Shown piece after piece: positions 13,894 to 28,000 of a DNA stretch of 64,000 nucleotides. Below the pieces are notes generated by a model. It was not told the origin of the DNA, did not search any database, and was given only the letters and a program-made list of their open reading frames with translations. How positions within the stretch are numbered: the stretch's first letter is position 1; every line of letters begins with the position of its first letter. The DNA is from Anisus vortex (lineage: Eukaryota; Mollusca; Gastropoda; Planorbidae): positions 17,800,447-17,864,446 of the forward strand of contig OX421506.1 in NCBI GenBank assembly GCA_949126835.1, written 5' to 3'. A program made the position numbers and the translations under genes.

Positions 13894-16040
13894 AGACAAG
13901 TTGTATAATGTATAAATTGTACACGCACGCAGTTATACAATCAAAGTATCATAAATAGAGGGCTTAATAATATTTTACTTTTTTGTTAAAAGAACAAACA
14001 CTCTGCGGAAACTTTTTGTACTGGTGTAATAAAAATGTAGTTTTAATAGTAATTTCCTAAACAAGTTGTCATAAAAAACAACTTTTTGTTACTCTATTAG
14101 GCGGTAATTTATATGCCCGGTGATATAAACCATTTAGTGCACACCTTATCCTTATCGGTGTAGTGATATAATGCCTCGGCATATAAACCTCTCGTCGATA
14201 GATTCGTGGTTTATGGAGTTTACTTAAGACTAAGACACGTTAAAACACGCACACATCCGCTGAGATAAAAAACGGAGCCATATATATAATACACACACAC
14301 ACTGACATCGCATTCCTCAGTTCATAATTGGTAGCATGCTTCAATAAGGTATAAAAAAAAAGAGGGGGTGAAGGCATAAGCGTGCCTTGTAGTCGTTCAT
14401 TGTGTGCAACCCCGCCTGCGACCGGGAGTTAACTAAGACCCACGGAATCGTTTTGCGACCCAACGAAGCGTTCAAGCAAAAGATAACAAGCCATAAAGTT
14501 GTGTAAAACTACGTCGTTACCTACCCTTCCCGCCCCCTTCTCGATATTCAGTGCAGTTGCAGCCCCTTGTTGGCTTTACAAAAGATTTAAAAAAAAAACA
14601 AAAAAAAACAACGAAAAAAACTTGACATTCAACATCATGTTCTTGACATTCTTCACCTTTTACAGAAGACTCAATTATTTTAAATATGAACACCCACGCC
14701 CCCCCTTCCCCCTTTAATTTTTTTTCTAACGCTAGATAATCCAGTTGACTGCAACCTCCGTCCCACAACGAAACATTGTTCTATGTCCATCTATCTTTCA
14801 AAAAGAATATTATTGTGTTTGCCTGTTTGATCGTTTAAGCGGAACCATGTTTAGCTTGTTGCACAACTGGAACAAAAAGACAGCTGGCAGTAGAGGATCT
14901 GATCTAGCTAGTGATAAACTTAAAACTTTTAAAACGGCGTGTTTGACTTTACTTGGGTGCACGTTGAATTTCAACTTGAAACACAGGTCTGTTAGGGGGA
15001 AAAACATAGTCATGGTCATGGCAGACCTGGGTATGTGGTGGCATAAATCGTTAATGAAGAGTTGGTGCCCCCCCCTCCCCCTCCCATCATGGGTCAAGTT
15101 TCAACACCAAGATCTAGATCTATATTTTTTTTTGGGCCTTGGCTGTTTATAGTCTTATGCACTCCGAATCTATTTTTTTTTTTAACTTGGTTCTATTTTT
15201 AATCTAGATTGTATTTATTTCCTATGCGTAAGATGTATGATACATACATTTAGATATGTAAATGACTAGTTACGATTTCTTAATACTAAAGAATATCATT
15301 CCTGAATAGACAGTATCTGTTTTTATTAGGCTATGCAAACATTGGACTTAATTCTAGCATTATAGTATTCAGTTTTCTTAACTGTAGGCCTACTCTTTAA
15401 GATTTTAATGCTATTATATAGCAGAAGTTATGCATCTGGCTGTCCGCGTGCCACAAATCGGGCCCGCCCACCCTTTTGTTTTTAGTGTGACAATGATTGT
15501 ATTAATATTGCAAATACGTTTTCAGAACGCGTGGCCCATCGAGCTGTATCGGTGGAACTTCGTATATTTTATATCTTACCTAAAGTCTAGTCTAGTAAAC
15601 GATAAAAAAAAGTTAGTAGAAGTATACAATTAGCCGGGGCGAGAACTTAAAAAAAATTTGGGGGAAACGGCTTCTCAATACAAAGGCCTACATTAACTGG
15701 TGTCACCCCGTTATTCCCCACTAATTCACGGCGAGATAAAATAGGCATAGACCTAGTAGCACTAAAACGTAAGACTGTCACATTAGTAGCGTTTCATTTG
15801 ACGGGAGGCCCTGAACAAAAAAAAAAAGAAGTAAGAAGTGAATGGCAGTTTAATCAGATAAATTTACACCTAAGTCTCGTTGTAAGTAATAAAAACTTAA
15901 TACCCCTGAAGTATCGCCGTAAACGGAGAGAGAGAGAGCGATTTAGAGTTAGAGCCTATTTAAGCTATTCCGCAAAGAAGGGAGCCAAGCATGGACCGAT
16001 TGGACTAACATTATACTTAGTTTAGTTATGTAGTTTAGAG
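13894..16040. other. No firm gene; possible orphan N-terminal peptide at 14848
   Basis: No exon of the spectraplakin was recognised. An ATG at 14848 with A at -3 opens a frame starting MFSLLHNWNKK that reaches potential donors (CAG|gtctgt after 14985 and CTGG|gtatgt after about 15030). This could be an alternative first exon but has no recognised homology. The rest is AT-rich with A, T and C homopolymer runs. Confidence 0.4.
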
Positions 16041-16233
16041 CCAGGGGTCGGCAACCTTTTCATAAGAGTGTGCCATAGTGGTACTAAATTCAGCGTGTCA
16101 AAAGCCCAAAAGTCAGTCCACTGTTTTCTTGTAGAAGATACTCAAATTGTCTTTTTTGGGTGTCTTCCGCGTGCCATTAAGATCCACTTTGCGTGCCAAT
16201 TATGGCACGCGTGCCATAGGTTGCCGATCGCTG
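16041..16233. mobile_element. hAT-like MITE (193 bp) with 8-bp target-site duplication
   Basis: The left end reads ccaggggtcggcaacc and the right end ggttgccgatcgctg, which form terminal inverted repeats of the hAT (Charlie-like) type. The flanks gtttagag at 16033-16040 and gtttagag at 16234-16241 are a perfect 8-bp target-site duplication, as expected for hAT insertion. The interior has gcgtgccattaagatcc and ggcacgcgtgcca but no coding capacity. Confidence 0.85.
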
Positions 16234-16241
16234 GTTTAGAG

Positions 16242-17426
16242 TCTAGTCTCTATATCATGTGATACAGATTTATTTCTGTTTGTGTTGGTTTCGAGATTAT
16301 TGCGCTTTCATTAGAAAGTCTGCTTTCTTTGTGGTTCGGCGTCACTTCCCTTTCACAAATGTCTCAAACTTGTCTGCATTTGACGTCACTTCCTTTCTTT
16401 CTTTTAGCTTTTAAACTTTGGTTGGTGGGGGTGGTGAGGGAAAAAAAAGGGGGGGGGGAGGGTCCCACATTTTTTAGATTTCCGCATATAGTGACTTTAC
16501 GTATCTTTCTAGTCTTTTTGTTTTCCCGGAAATACTAAAATATACATCTAGAGTACACTGAGTACACGTTGTTCTCTCCAGAGAGTGAGAGTGAGAGACA
16601 AGGGATTAAGAGAGAAAGTTGATTTTTAACATTAAAGTTATTCGACCAGTTCTTTGACTGAAAAATTAAGAGTGTAAGAATTATAGATCTAATATTAGAA
16701 CTACAAGAAGCTGTGTTATGGTCATTATTTCAACACAGGGACCGTAGAACTTAACTTACGCCCCTCTACAATCACCCCCCCCCCTTCCACACACAAACTT
16801 TCTTTTATGTCCCCAATATGTTTCTAACGTTCAGTCAGTGTTTGTCACTGTGCTTATACCAATTATATTTATTGTGTATGCGGCGGGGCCTCACCTTGTT
16901 TTATGTGTGCGTGTATACAACATACTTTATATCCATTGTAAATCCTGCCCCTTGACTATATAGACATGTAAACTGAGTGTTGTTTGTTTTATTTGTCAAC
17001 ATTGAATTATGTCTTTCCTCGTTTGTTTAGTTTTAAAATGTGTTTAGTAGACATTTTGTTTTGTTTTCTTTTGTTTGTTTTCTATGTACACCAATTTGAA
17101 AGGGTCCATTCAATCATAGGCCACCCATGGTGACCTACATTACACAGAAGGCCAAAGTAGCCTACTGAATGGGGAAAAATACCACAAAACGTCACATTTG
17201 TAGGCGGTTACATTCGTTATGCACTGATCTGATCTATCTCTCTCTCACTTTAAAAAACAACTTTAAACTTAACAGTTAATTTTTTTTTTAACAATTACAT
17301 CTTATAGGCCTACTTTATCATTCAATAAATGACATTCCAGTTATACTAATACTAGACCTTTACTAATATTAAAGTAAACTGCTTACAGGACATACAATTT
17401 AACACAATACTTAGATAGGTTAGTGA
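16242..17426. other. No gene seen
   Basis: AT-rich sequence with G and C runs near 16449 and 16777. No exon or RNA gene is supported. Confidence 0.5.
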
Positions 17427-17623
17427 AGGGATCGGTAACCTTTTGATATTAGTGTGTTAAAATAGGATTTCTAATTCATCCAGAGTGCCAACGGTCTAAA
17501 AGTCATCCCGTTCTTTTCTTGCAGAAGATAATTAAATATACAATAGGGGATCTTCCGCGTGCCATTAACAAATGCTCTGCGTGCCAAGTGTGGTGCGCGT
17601 GCCTTACGTTGCCGACGCCGGGG
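17427..17623. mobile_element. hAT-like MITE, second copy
   Basis: This copy shares ends and interior with the element at 16041: gggatcggtaacc at the left, cgttgccgacgccgg at the right, and internally tcttccgcgtgccatta and gcgtgccaagtgtggt. The flanks ggttagtg and ggctagtg look like a slightly decayed 8-bp target-site duplication. It is more diverged than the 16 kb copy. Confidence 0.7.
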
Positions 17624-17807
17624 CTAGTGCAGCACACCAAGACCAATATGAACCAAAAAAAAAAGGGAAAAGGCCGATGTAGTAGTGAAGCCTTTTATTT
17701 TGTTTAAGTTAATCATGTCATAGACTTACTATGTGCCTAGAACTACTGCATCAGTGTTGTTGTTTTTTAAAAGTATTTTATGACTATCCGTTAGTTAATC
17801 AGCCTTT

Positions 17808-18262
17808 TGTCCCGATTCAACATCTTCATACATAAATACATATCATCTGTTTGATCATGGCCCATATAACACAACGCGGCTATGTGAATAGCGAATTATA
17901 GACTCTATAATAGTAGCAACATTTACAACTTCTTACCTAGGCCTACTATTTATTTGAAGCAATGATTGCAGTCATGGGCGGTTATATACATATAGATCTA
18001 GTCTAGACTATCTATAACATAGTGACTGAACATTGTCCTTTGTTTTAACCTGCCTTTTGTCCACATTCAACGCCTTCATACATATCTCTTTGATCATGAG
18101 CTGCATATGGGAATAGCGGTTTATAAATAACAGTAGCAACATTGACAACTTTTTACTTAGGCCTACTATTTATTTGAAGCAATGATTACTGACATAGGCG
18201 GTTATATATATATATTCTATCAATAACATAGTGACTGAACATTGCTCCTTTGTTTTAACCTC
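17808..18262. repeat. Diverged tandem duplication (two units of about 215-240 bp)
   Basis: The two halves, about 17808-18047 and 18048-18262, share in order ccttttgtcc, ttcatacat, a tttgatcatg block, agtagcaaca, taggcctactatttatttga, agcaatgatt, ggcggttatata and acatagtgactgaacattg. They differ by small indels, so this is an old local duplication. Confidence 0.8.
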
Positions 18263-18894
18263 TTTTTTTTTTCTCCCTCTCCACCTTTGACATATCTATG
18301 GTGTCGGCCCCGCTGGTCGGGCTAGGTTGGTCTTAGCACTGACCTGTCACATTACATCCACTTCTATAGTTGGAGTGAAAAATGTCGAGCTACCAGTTTA
18401 GGTATTGGCAGTGATTTATTTGAGTTTACTGGGTCATATACACATGTATAAGTATGCATACATCTCTTTATAATACAAGGGCTATGAATAAATTATTCAC
18501 ATTTTCATACATTCACAATTCAGACATTAAGATACATCAACTGTATATTTAACCTACATTAAAAAGGGTAATTCAATGCATTTGATGTAGGCCTACATAA
18601 TGATACAAAAGTGCTTACATTTATCTCCCACTGTCTTTCTCCCTTCTCCCATACTTTCTCTTTGCCTTTCTCTCTCTCTCTATTTCCTTTCTATCATTCT
18701 TTTCCAACTCTCTTTCCTCTCTATCACTCCAATTAATACTCTCTTACTCATTTTTCATTGCCCACATAGCTCGTCTATATCAGTCATGTAAAAAAAAGCA
18801 TCAAATATATTGATTTTATTTTGTACACTGTATGAACAGAAGAGACCCAAGAGTTCCAGTATTTAACTCAAGGCTATATTTCTTATTCCACCAG

Positions 18895-19023
18895 AAACAA
18901 ATAGAGGATGTCCAGTTGACTGACCATTACATCGGCACACAGCAGTGCCTAAGTGAACTCAGGGATGGCGCTGAAAAGTTTCAAGAGGTCCCGAAAAAAA
19001 TTGAGGAGATCAAGAAAATCAGA
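18895..19023 (+). CDS. Spectraplakin exon 1 of window (plakin domain)
   Basis: The acceptor is ttccaccag and the donor AGA|gtgagt. The exon encodes 43 residues starting KQIEDVQLTD, heptad-rich and compatible with a plakin-domain spectrin-like repeat. It starts and ends in phase 0, so the protein must continue upstream. The frame is also open back to an ATG at 18832, but the strong pyrimidine tract and AG favour an internal exon. Confidence 0.85.
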
Positions 19024-22000
19024 GTGAGTTCTTTGGACTAATTTCTTTTTTTCATGTCCTTTCTCCCTCTTAATTTCTTGTATATATTCATTCTGTTACG
19101 CTCTAAATAGTAGGCCTACCGGCTATTAAACAAAATATTTTGTAAGTATAAACAAAATAATAATATAAACTAAAATAAATAATATGTTAATTAAACACAT
19201 TTTTCAAAAGCATAAAAATAAATAAAATATTTGATAATTCTTATTTTTTAATAAGCTTTCAGAAAATATATACTTTATGTATTTCATTTTTAGGCAGGAC
19301 TTACCCTTTAACATAACCATTATAAATATAATTCATTATTAGAAATATGTTATAAAATCATGCTTTCTATGTAACTGTTTCTACAAGATAATTGTATCAA
19401 ACTAATACAATTAAAATATGTGTACTGTAAGTTCTTGTTAATTTGTTATGCTAAATACAGTATGAACTGTTATAAAGAAATAGTGAATGTATTTTGTCTA
19501 TGTTGTATTCCACCAGGGACACACAAAAGATGTTGACAACATTGAGACAGAGTTTCTCTTGACCCAGGTATTTAAAACTGCTTGATATTTGGTTGTATAG
19601 GCCTACATCTCACAATAAAACAGGCATCACTGATTGATCATTGAGGGAAAAGTCAAAATGGATACTGAAAACTTTTTTTTCAAATCTTTATCATCAGAAG
19701 TCTTGTCCTGTGCTGTTGACAAAGAATGTTCTATATTTACTTGTTGTTTTAAACATAATAAAATTGAAAGGCTCCATGTATTGATTTTAGAATATTTAAA
19801 GTCATCAACTGATATCATAATATCATTTCCATTCAGCATTATCTTAAAATCTACTTCTTCATCTGTGTCTAGTAATTAATTCATTGAGAGACAACATTCT
19901 ATTTATACTGTCATTTATCTCTTTCTTTCAAAATAAATATCAGAATCCACCTGTTGTTTTAAAATATTGTTTATTTTTATTTTGCCATGTATTGTCTCTC
20001 TAGGATCTGAATTTACAAAAGAAGAGATGTCTGGAAACTGTCCTGTATGTTTCTGAAATAGAAAATGTGTTTCAGGTGAGGATTTAAGAGTTTCATAAGT
20101 GAAAGGGTGACACCTTCAGTGTGGTCTTCTATTGCAAATAATAGAATTTATATCAACTGAGAAATTTGGAGAAAATTACCTGATTTTGTTATTTATTTTA
20201 AAGTAAGGACAAAATAGACTTAATTATGTCAGTTTTTTTTTAAACTTTGGAAAAAAATTACCAAAGGTTAGGAATGTTGATAAATTGTACCTTAACCCTT
20301 ACAGTCCCGAATATAGCGGGACTGAAGGCAGCATAGATAGAAGTAGGTCGGTACGGGAAGGGTTAATGGACGAGGCCAAAACAAACAAACCAACAATAAA
20401 TAACTATGTTGTTAAAGAGTCATGAGATTTAAAAAATCAGAAACTATTCAAGCCCCCCCCCCCTCTTACTTCTTTAGTCTACCCTCCATAGCTCCATGAA
20501 CTCAAACTCTGACTCATAATTTGTCCTTGTCACAAAGATTCAGTTTCACAAAATGAAGTGATGCAGAAAAAAACATAAAACTATAAGAGACAGGCGGGTT
20601 TGTACTGAAAAGCCGTAGAATCTAGTGCTCTCAACTGAGCTAGAATCTCAACTTCACCTGATTGTTTTCTTCTCTCCCTATAAACATTCTATTGATTTGT
20701 CAGAATGTCAGAATGGGTTTCTTCTACTTTCTCTGCTATTTCAGAATGTGCAGTCTGACATCGAGGACAGGGCCCTCTACCTTAGTCAAAGGCCCAAAGT
20801 GTTTGAGAGTGTGTACCGAGGTCAAGATGTACACAGTCAGTCCAGGGTTGACAAGGTTAGAGTGCAGCATCATTTTGTTTGCATGGTGCAACTTTTTGTA
20901 CACTCTGCAAATATATTTTGTTTTCATATTGTCCATTGCAATGTTAAATCACCATTTACATGTTCATGTTGTTGAAACTTGCACACAAACAGTAAAAACA
21001 ACCTTGAGAATTTCTAATTAGCAAACATTCTATTATAGCAAATTAAAGTATTAAACAAGCATTGGCAAATGTATTAAATGCAACAATCAGACAGTTTTTT
21101 TCAAAACTGAAAACAAGCATCAGCATACACATAAATAGTTCAGATATAAAATATATACAATATGTCTGAAATATATTGAGTCTGAAAATACAGTATATCA
21201 GCTTTCTCGAATGTAAAGAAATAATTTGTTTATTCTTCCTGGCAATAAATTAATGTGAGCTCAGAGGATTAAATCTGATAGTATTCTTAGAAAGTACTTA
21301 CATTGATATGCTCTTTAGGTCTATTCTTAGAAAGTACTTACATTGATATGCTCTTTAGGTCTATTTAACAGCATATAAACATCCATAAACATGCATGCTT
21401 CTAATCTCTGATGACATTAGGAATGTGTATTGGCCTTACGCAACAGCTGGTCCTGGCTTCAAGTTTTAAATCAATGTATGAGTGTCCACATAGATAATGC
21501 AGCCAATTATCATCAGGTATAATTCATATATATAAATGTTTTTATAAATGATATATATATATATTAGGGTGTCCCAAAAAAATGAAGTTTTGAAATGTTG
21601 ATGTCTCACCCCACAGAATATGTCTGTATGGTAACAGTAGTTAACCTGCAAAATTTCAGCTCATTTGGACAATGTTTAGAGGTCCCCCAAGAGGTTTAAA
21701 GTTCCAGATTTTGTTGTAAAATCATTCGCGGTCAAATCTAATACAGCGTTAATGTTGCATTATATGCGAAACTGATATATTAAATAACAAATTGATGCTT
21801 AGTATTGCTTATAATATTAAATGAAACAAAATATATAAATCTTGAATGGTTTATATTTTTAAATTTGAAATTTAAGTACAAAATTATGAAAAACAGAGTT
21901 TTATTCATTTTGTCAAGTTAATTCTTGAAAGAATGTCAATCTGCTTGAAAAATAATAATAAGCAATGCAATTAAGCATTCCTAATATTTATCTTGTACTT

Positions 22001-25000
22001 TGTACTGTAGGGTAGACAAAAATTTAAAAAAGTTCTTCAAATTTAAATTTTAGCCAGCTGTTCACGATTACACTCTGCAAAATGTTTCCGATGTTTGTCA
22101 ACCACTTGGAGCAAAAATCGTTTTTGTTCTTCGTCCTTGGTGATAGACTACTGTCATTTTGTATCAATGCTACACCTCGCTCTGCAGAGTCATTGATACA
22201 AGCCAGATTCTTTACAAAATCTGCTGCAACTTTAAAAGATGGTGTCTCTGACCATGCTTCAACAGGAACATCTAGAAAACTGGCATCAATGTTGGATGTG
22301 TCAAAAAATGTGGTAGAAGCACGCAAATCAACAACATTTTTTGGTAGTGTTTTTATGAGATGCGGTCCACGTTCTGATTGCATTGTCCGAACAAGGCCAG
22401 TTTTTTCTTTGTCCAACAAAAGGGTTGAAAATAACGCAAGCGTCGACAGTTCCGGACTCAAGTACCACGAGTGACGCACCATCATTTTCAATCCAGTCGA
22501 TCGAAGAACAGCATCATCATATTTGTATAAACGCTGTATCAACAAGATATCATTCACAGGTGCATCTGCGGTGAGCCTGCATGAAAACCATGATTGAAGA
22601 TAAACACCTATGGTAAACCGATTAAAGCGCTGAATACCTTGTAATTCTCGAAAGATGGTTTTGTTGCTTTCAATGCATAGATTGCTTTCGCCATCCACCT
22701 TGCCCTATGTAGGGCACCAGGTCTGCGAATGCTGACATCAACCTCCAACCCAACCATTTGTGCAGCAAGCAGAAGAAATTCCAAATAATCATCACGTGAA
22801 TGACTGACCTCAAGTTGACATTTGATAAATTCTTTAATCGAATCGGACACGATTATCAAAGGGGCCGATCTGGCTTCGGGTGTGTGGTTTAATTCTGGCC
22901 ATTTTTCTTGAAACCTCATAAAAAACAAAATTTCTGGTCCAGTGGATGGTCCAAGACAAACATTGAATGCATCGGAAAGGAGTACTTCCAACATGTGATG
23001 ACGGCATGCCATCCATAATAGATTACGTCCCAGGGCTACTTCTAACAGAGTGCAAGCTCCATTGAGTCTTCCAGTATTGGAAGCCGTAGTGTCGAAGCAC
23101 ATGCCGATGACCATAGATTCGCACTTCCACGATTTGATATGTTCATATACTGCATCAGCAGCTGCCCGTCCTGACCCGGACCCGGATGCTAACTTGGGAA
23201 CACCAAGAAGCTTTGTAGTGCCATCGACAAGTGATGAGAGCAGGACAGGTAATCGATCGACGTTGTTGGTAACCTCTCCGGTAACATCGGGCAATAGCTT
23301 ACCATCCCAATGAACAATTGATTTTGAGGGAATATAATCTTTTTTTATACGTGCTGCAGCTTGTTGACGACGAAGCTTGCGATGACGATGCATTGTGCTC
23401 TTGGAAAATACTGTGTCAGATGTCGGAACACCAGCTTCGTTGAATGCGGACGCAAGTATCATTGTAGATTTTCTAATGCTGGTGTTCGTTCTGTCCAGCA
23501 CTGCAGCAACTTTTGGTGATATGATGCTTCGTCTGCGATGTCTTGTTGCAGAATTTGTTTTGCTTGAGGATGCTGATTGGATGACAAATTCTTCATCAGG
23601 TTCTGCATAGTTACTGGAATCCCGACAAATGTATAAATTGTTTCTTACGCTCAGCAACTCGTTTTTCTTTAGCAGCAAGCTTTTTGTCCACAGATCCAAT
23701 TGATCCTGTTCTTGATTCTCGTTGCAACTTCAAAAACTGCTTAGTTTAAAACAATCAAATCTTCAAAAAATATGCAAAAGTTTTGCACATTAGGTATTTT
23801 ATATGTTTTCTCGCATTTGTTACATTTTCTAATTAAGAATCACACAATTTCAACTCTAGTTAATGGTAGCAATGAGGTAAATATAAGTATATTTAAACTT
23901 CATTTTATTCATATATGGCATGCAAAAACTGCAAGTTATTTGAGCCACGATTCGTCTGGATTTTTATGTTGGCCTAATACTGGAATTTTAAAAGCTCTTG
24001 GGGGACCTCTAAATGTTGTTCAAATGAGCTACAACTTCACCAATTCACTCATTGTACCCAAGAGACACATTTCAGGGGGTGAGACACCAAAGATTAAAAT
24101 AAAAATTTTTTTTGAGCATTTCTGGGACGCCCTAATATATATGTACATTTTGTTTCTCTTAATTATTTTTTTTATAGTTGCTTTGGCCCTAAAATCATAA
24201 CAGTAAAAATGATGCAGACTATCCCATTCAGACCATGTCAATCCATGGGGCTAGTTAAAGGGTGTCCGCGTGCAATGGAGATCTTTGGCCAGCTCAATGC
24301 CCAGCTGCATTTAGCGTTCCCCAACACTTGTCAGGTATCCATCAGAGCTAAACCTAGAAACACTAGAGGACAGAAGGGCAAAGAGTAAAGTAGTAATAAT
24401 ACATTATAAGGCATTAAAATTTAATTTAGAAATACAGCCCAATAACAACCTGTTGCAATGCTCAGATAAACATAAAGACAAAAACACTTTTCTTATCCCT
24501 TATGCGAGAACAAATGCATATAAGTACTCTTTCTTCCCAAGTGACATTCGTGCATGGAATGGGTTATCTGAACAAACTAGGAAAACCAGTAACTTAACAT
24601 CATTTAAAACATAAAAAATGCAAGACTAGACTCAGACCACGAATAATCTTCTTTATAGAAGGAGCGTCTGTAATGTATAAGATAAGAGCTCCCTAGATTC
24701 AAGGACAACCTCCATTGCCAGGGAAAAAAGCTTGTGTTTAACCTGCATTAGAAGTTGAGACATTTGGAACGGCAATATACTGTAGGTGTGTTGCAGATAG
24801 AACACTGTGTCTTAAAATCATATCAGAAGGACGTTAAAGCTGAAATTAGAAAATAGAAAATACCTGTAAACTTAAAAATTGTCTACTTAAGACAATTTGT
24901 TTGGATAATTAGTATCATTGTAGCAACTACATTTAATTCATATTAATTTTGTGTGTATGATACTAAAACATGACTAAATATTGGCTAACATAAAATAATT

Positions 25001-28000
25001 TTTTTTAAAAATAGTTTTATCATGATGTCCGCCACCTAGAGGAAGACATGTTAAGTTTCCTTCAGTGGATGGACAGTCCGACAGTCAGGGCTCCAGTGAA
25101 GACACAGGATCCGGATGTCATGTCAAAACATTTCAGAGTAAGCCTGTAATTATTATTGACAAAACTATTTGACCGAAGACTTAAATAAGATGGGCCGCTT
25201 GCTTTAATATTTCTGCTATTTGATGACTCAAAATCTTCTGTTTTGGAATTTCCTATCACACACAGACTTATAGACTTGCGGTTTAGTAATAAGCAATTAT
25301 TTTATCAATGGAAAGCTATAAACAATGGCTATCCCTGTTGCCAGCTGTTGTCAGATAATTTAAAGGAATATTAGAGGTAAATTAAAACCTTTAATAATGT
25401 ATTAATTTGTAAAAGTAAATGATTTCATTTGTCTTATTTTGTCGTTTTATTACTTTTCATGTAGAAGAATGCATTTATAGAAGAAGCGTCTCTAATATAT
25501 ATAATAAGAACTCAAATAAAGTTTTAAATCGAAAGTTGTATACAGTGGAAGTCTTTATGTACGTTTAAGACAGTGTTATTGGCTGCACACAGAAAACACA
25601 AAACGTATGCTTTAAAAATAGAGCAAGAGGTCCATCTTATTATAGTCTTTTGATTTGGCAATTGTGTTAGCAGTCAATTTCTCAGTTAGCTATGGAAATA
25701 CACAATTGGTTAGTTAGGATATTTGAGCCTCAAGTCTTAGACTTTATGGGCAAGCCTTGTATGGGTGTGATTTTGTATGTAAGAATGGAAATAATATTAC
25801 AGTGTCTTGAGTCACAATGAATGTATCACTGGGCATAAGTCAATGTTTATATCTGAATCTTGCAGCTGATGATGAAACGGCTCCTGGACTACCAAGCACA
25901 CCTAGACCAGCTAGTGGAGAGGTGTCGAGATGTCCACCCTGTACATTACCGCAAAGTGCTTCCAGAATGGCCTGTGAGGGCCAGAGCTCTAGTCAACTAC
26001 CAACACAAACACGTAAGTACAATAATTCCTATTCTTATTTTAATTTTAGAAGAAAAGCTAAGCAAGCATTTCTTTCCTTAAGCTGAGGATGATATAAATC
26101 AAATAATCCTGTCGAACCAAATAGATCCATTTGGCCGGGGAAGCAGCGTTCACCAGTTTCCATGGCCATACTAGAAGATTGTGAGGCCAGCATAATTCCC
26201 AGCTATCTTTAGTAAAGTATCTATCAGACCGAATTGATCCATAGGTCTGGTGAAGCAGCGTTCATCAGTTTCTGTGGCCATGGCATACTAGGTGATTGTG
26301 TGGCCAGCACTATGCACAGGTGCCTTTACTTTACCCCAACTAAGGTCAGGTACCCATCAGAGCTGGGTAGACTCAGGGACAAACTCCAGACCCTGTAAAA
26401 AATCCTAGCCTGCACCAGGATTCAAACCTGGGACATCATGCCCCATTGTGGGTGATGTGTTTCTTAATATCTGTAGTAATTTACTTTTATATTTCACTTG
26501 AAACATTAGTGAGTCGTTGTTCTGAATGTAACAATCTTTGTTTGTTTTTTATTGCAACAGGTGACTTTACATAAAGATGACATGGTCACTATATTAGATA
26601 ACTCTGATGTGGAGAAATGGCAGGTAGGGTTTGATAAAATAAATTTTATACTTTATATAACAGTTTGCTGGTTAAAATACCGTCAGAGCTTCTGATAATA
26701 TAGCAATTATAATTGTATCCACTGTTGACTAAATGTATAAATAATTTATAATTGAATTTTATCCAATGTTGACTAAATGTATACATTTTTTATAATTGAA
26801 TTTTATCCAATGTTGACTAAATGTATAAATTAATTATAATTGAATTTTATCCAATGTTGACTAAATGTATGAATTATTTATAATTGAATTTTATCCAACG
26901 TTGACTAAATGTATAAATTATTTATAACTGAATTTCATCCAATGTTGACTAAATGTAGAAATTATTTATAATTGAATTTTATCCAATGTTGACTAAGTCT
27001 AAATGTAGAAATTATTTATAATTGAATTTCCTCCAATGTTGACTAAATGTAGAAATCATTTATAATTGAATTTTATCCAATGTTGACTTAATGTAAACAT
27101 TATTTCTATTTGCTTGTACCCATAAACTCAAATATTGTTATGATGAAGAAAACACAAAATGAAATTTGCCTTCAGGTGAGGACATCAAATGGAACAGAAG
27201 CATCAGTCCCTTCCATTGTGTTGGTCATTCCTCCTGCAGATCCTGGCTGTTTTCAATACATTGATAAGTGAGTATGCCCATCACAGGCCAGAGTATTCTC
27301 TTACTTGAATAAATACTTGAACATGTACCATGCTATGACCGTCAGATGACTATCTGATCAAAAAGTTATCAGTGTCTTACTGTCGTATAAATATCTGATT
27401 ATCACTTCATCAATGTTTGACCATAACATTATTTATGCATGATAAATACATAATTATCTAGCCATTACTAGTTTCGATGTCTAACCAGAGCATTATCTAT
27501 GTTTTACAATCACATAGTTGTCTAGCCATAACAGTATCAATTTGTGACCAGAATATTATCATGAATAATTGCTGACCATAACATCATTGTCCGACAAAAA
27601 ACAAAATATCTGGCCTACACAAGGACATCTTGCTATTGTATCGTTATTATCACAAAATCTTATCAACAATTTCTGCTGTACTATAACATTCACAGCATCA
27701 CCTGATACAGATGATCATATTTCATGTTATCTGTGAATCTCACTCCTTAGTACCTCCCATTCGTGTACAGTGTAATTAATTTCTTTCCTTTTTTTTTATT
27801 CCTGTCATCAGGTTGAGAGAACAGGTGCAAGTAAACAGTTCCACAGCAGGCAAAAGGTTGAGGACACATCTAATACAGTTTTTAACTGCTGTCATCAACC
27901 AGACCAAACCCAAAGATGTAAGCCTTAATACATTTTGGCATTGCTTACATAGGGAGTGAATTTATATCTTTATAATTACACATCATTGTTTTATAGTTAT

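Noticed and set aside
18832..18894. A start codon just upstream of exon 1
   Set aside because: A strong pyrimidine tract and ccag directly precede KQIEDVQ, so the upstream codons are more likely intron.
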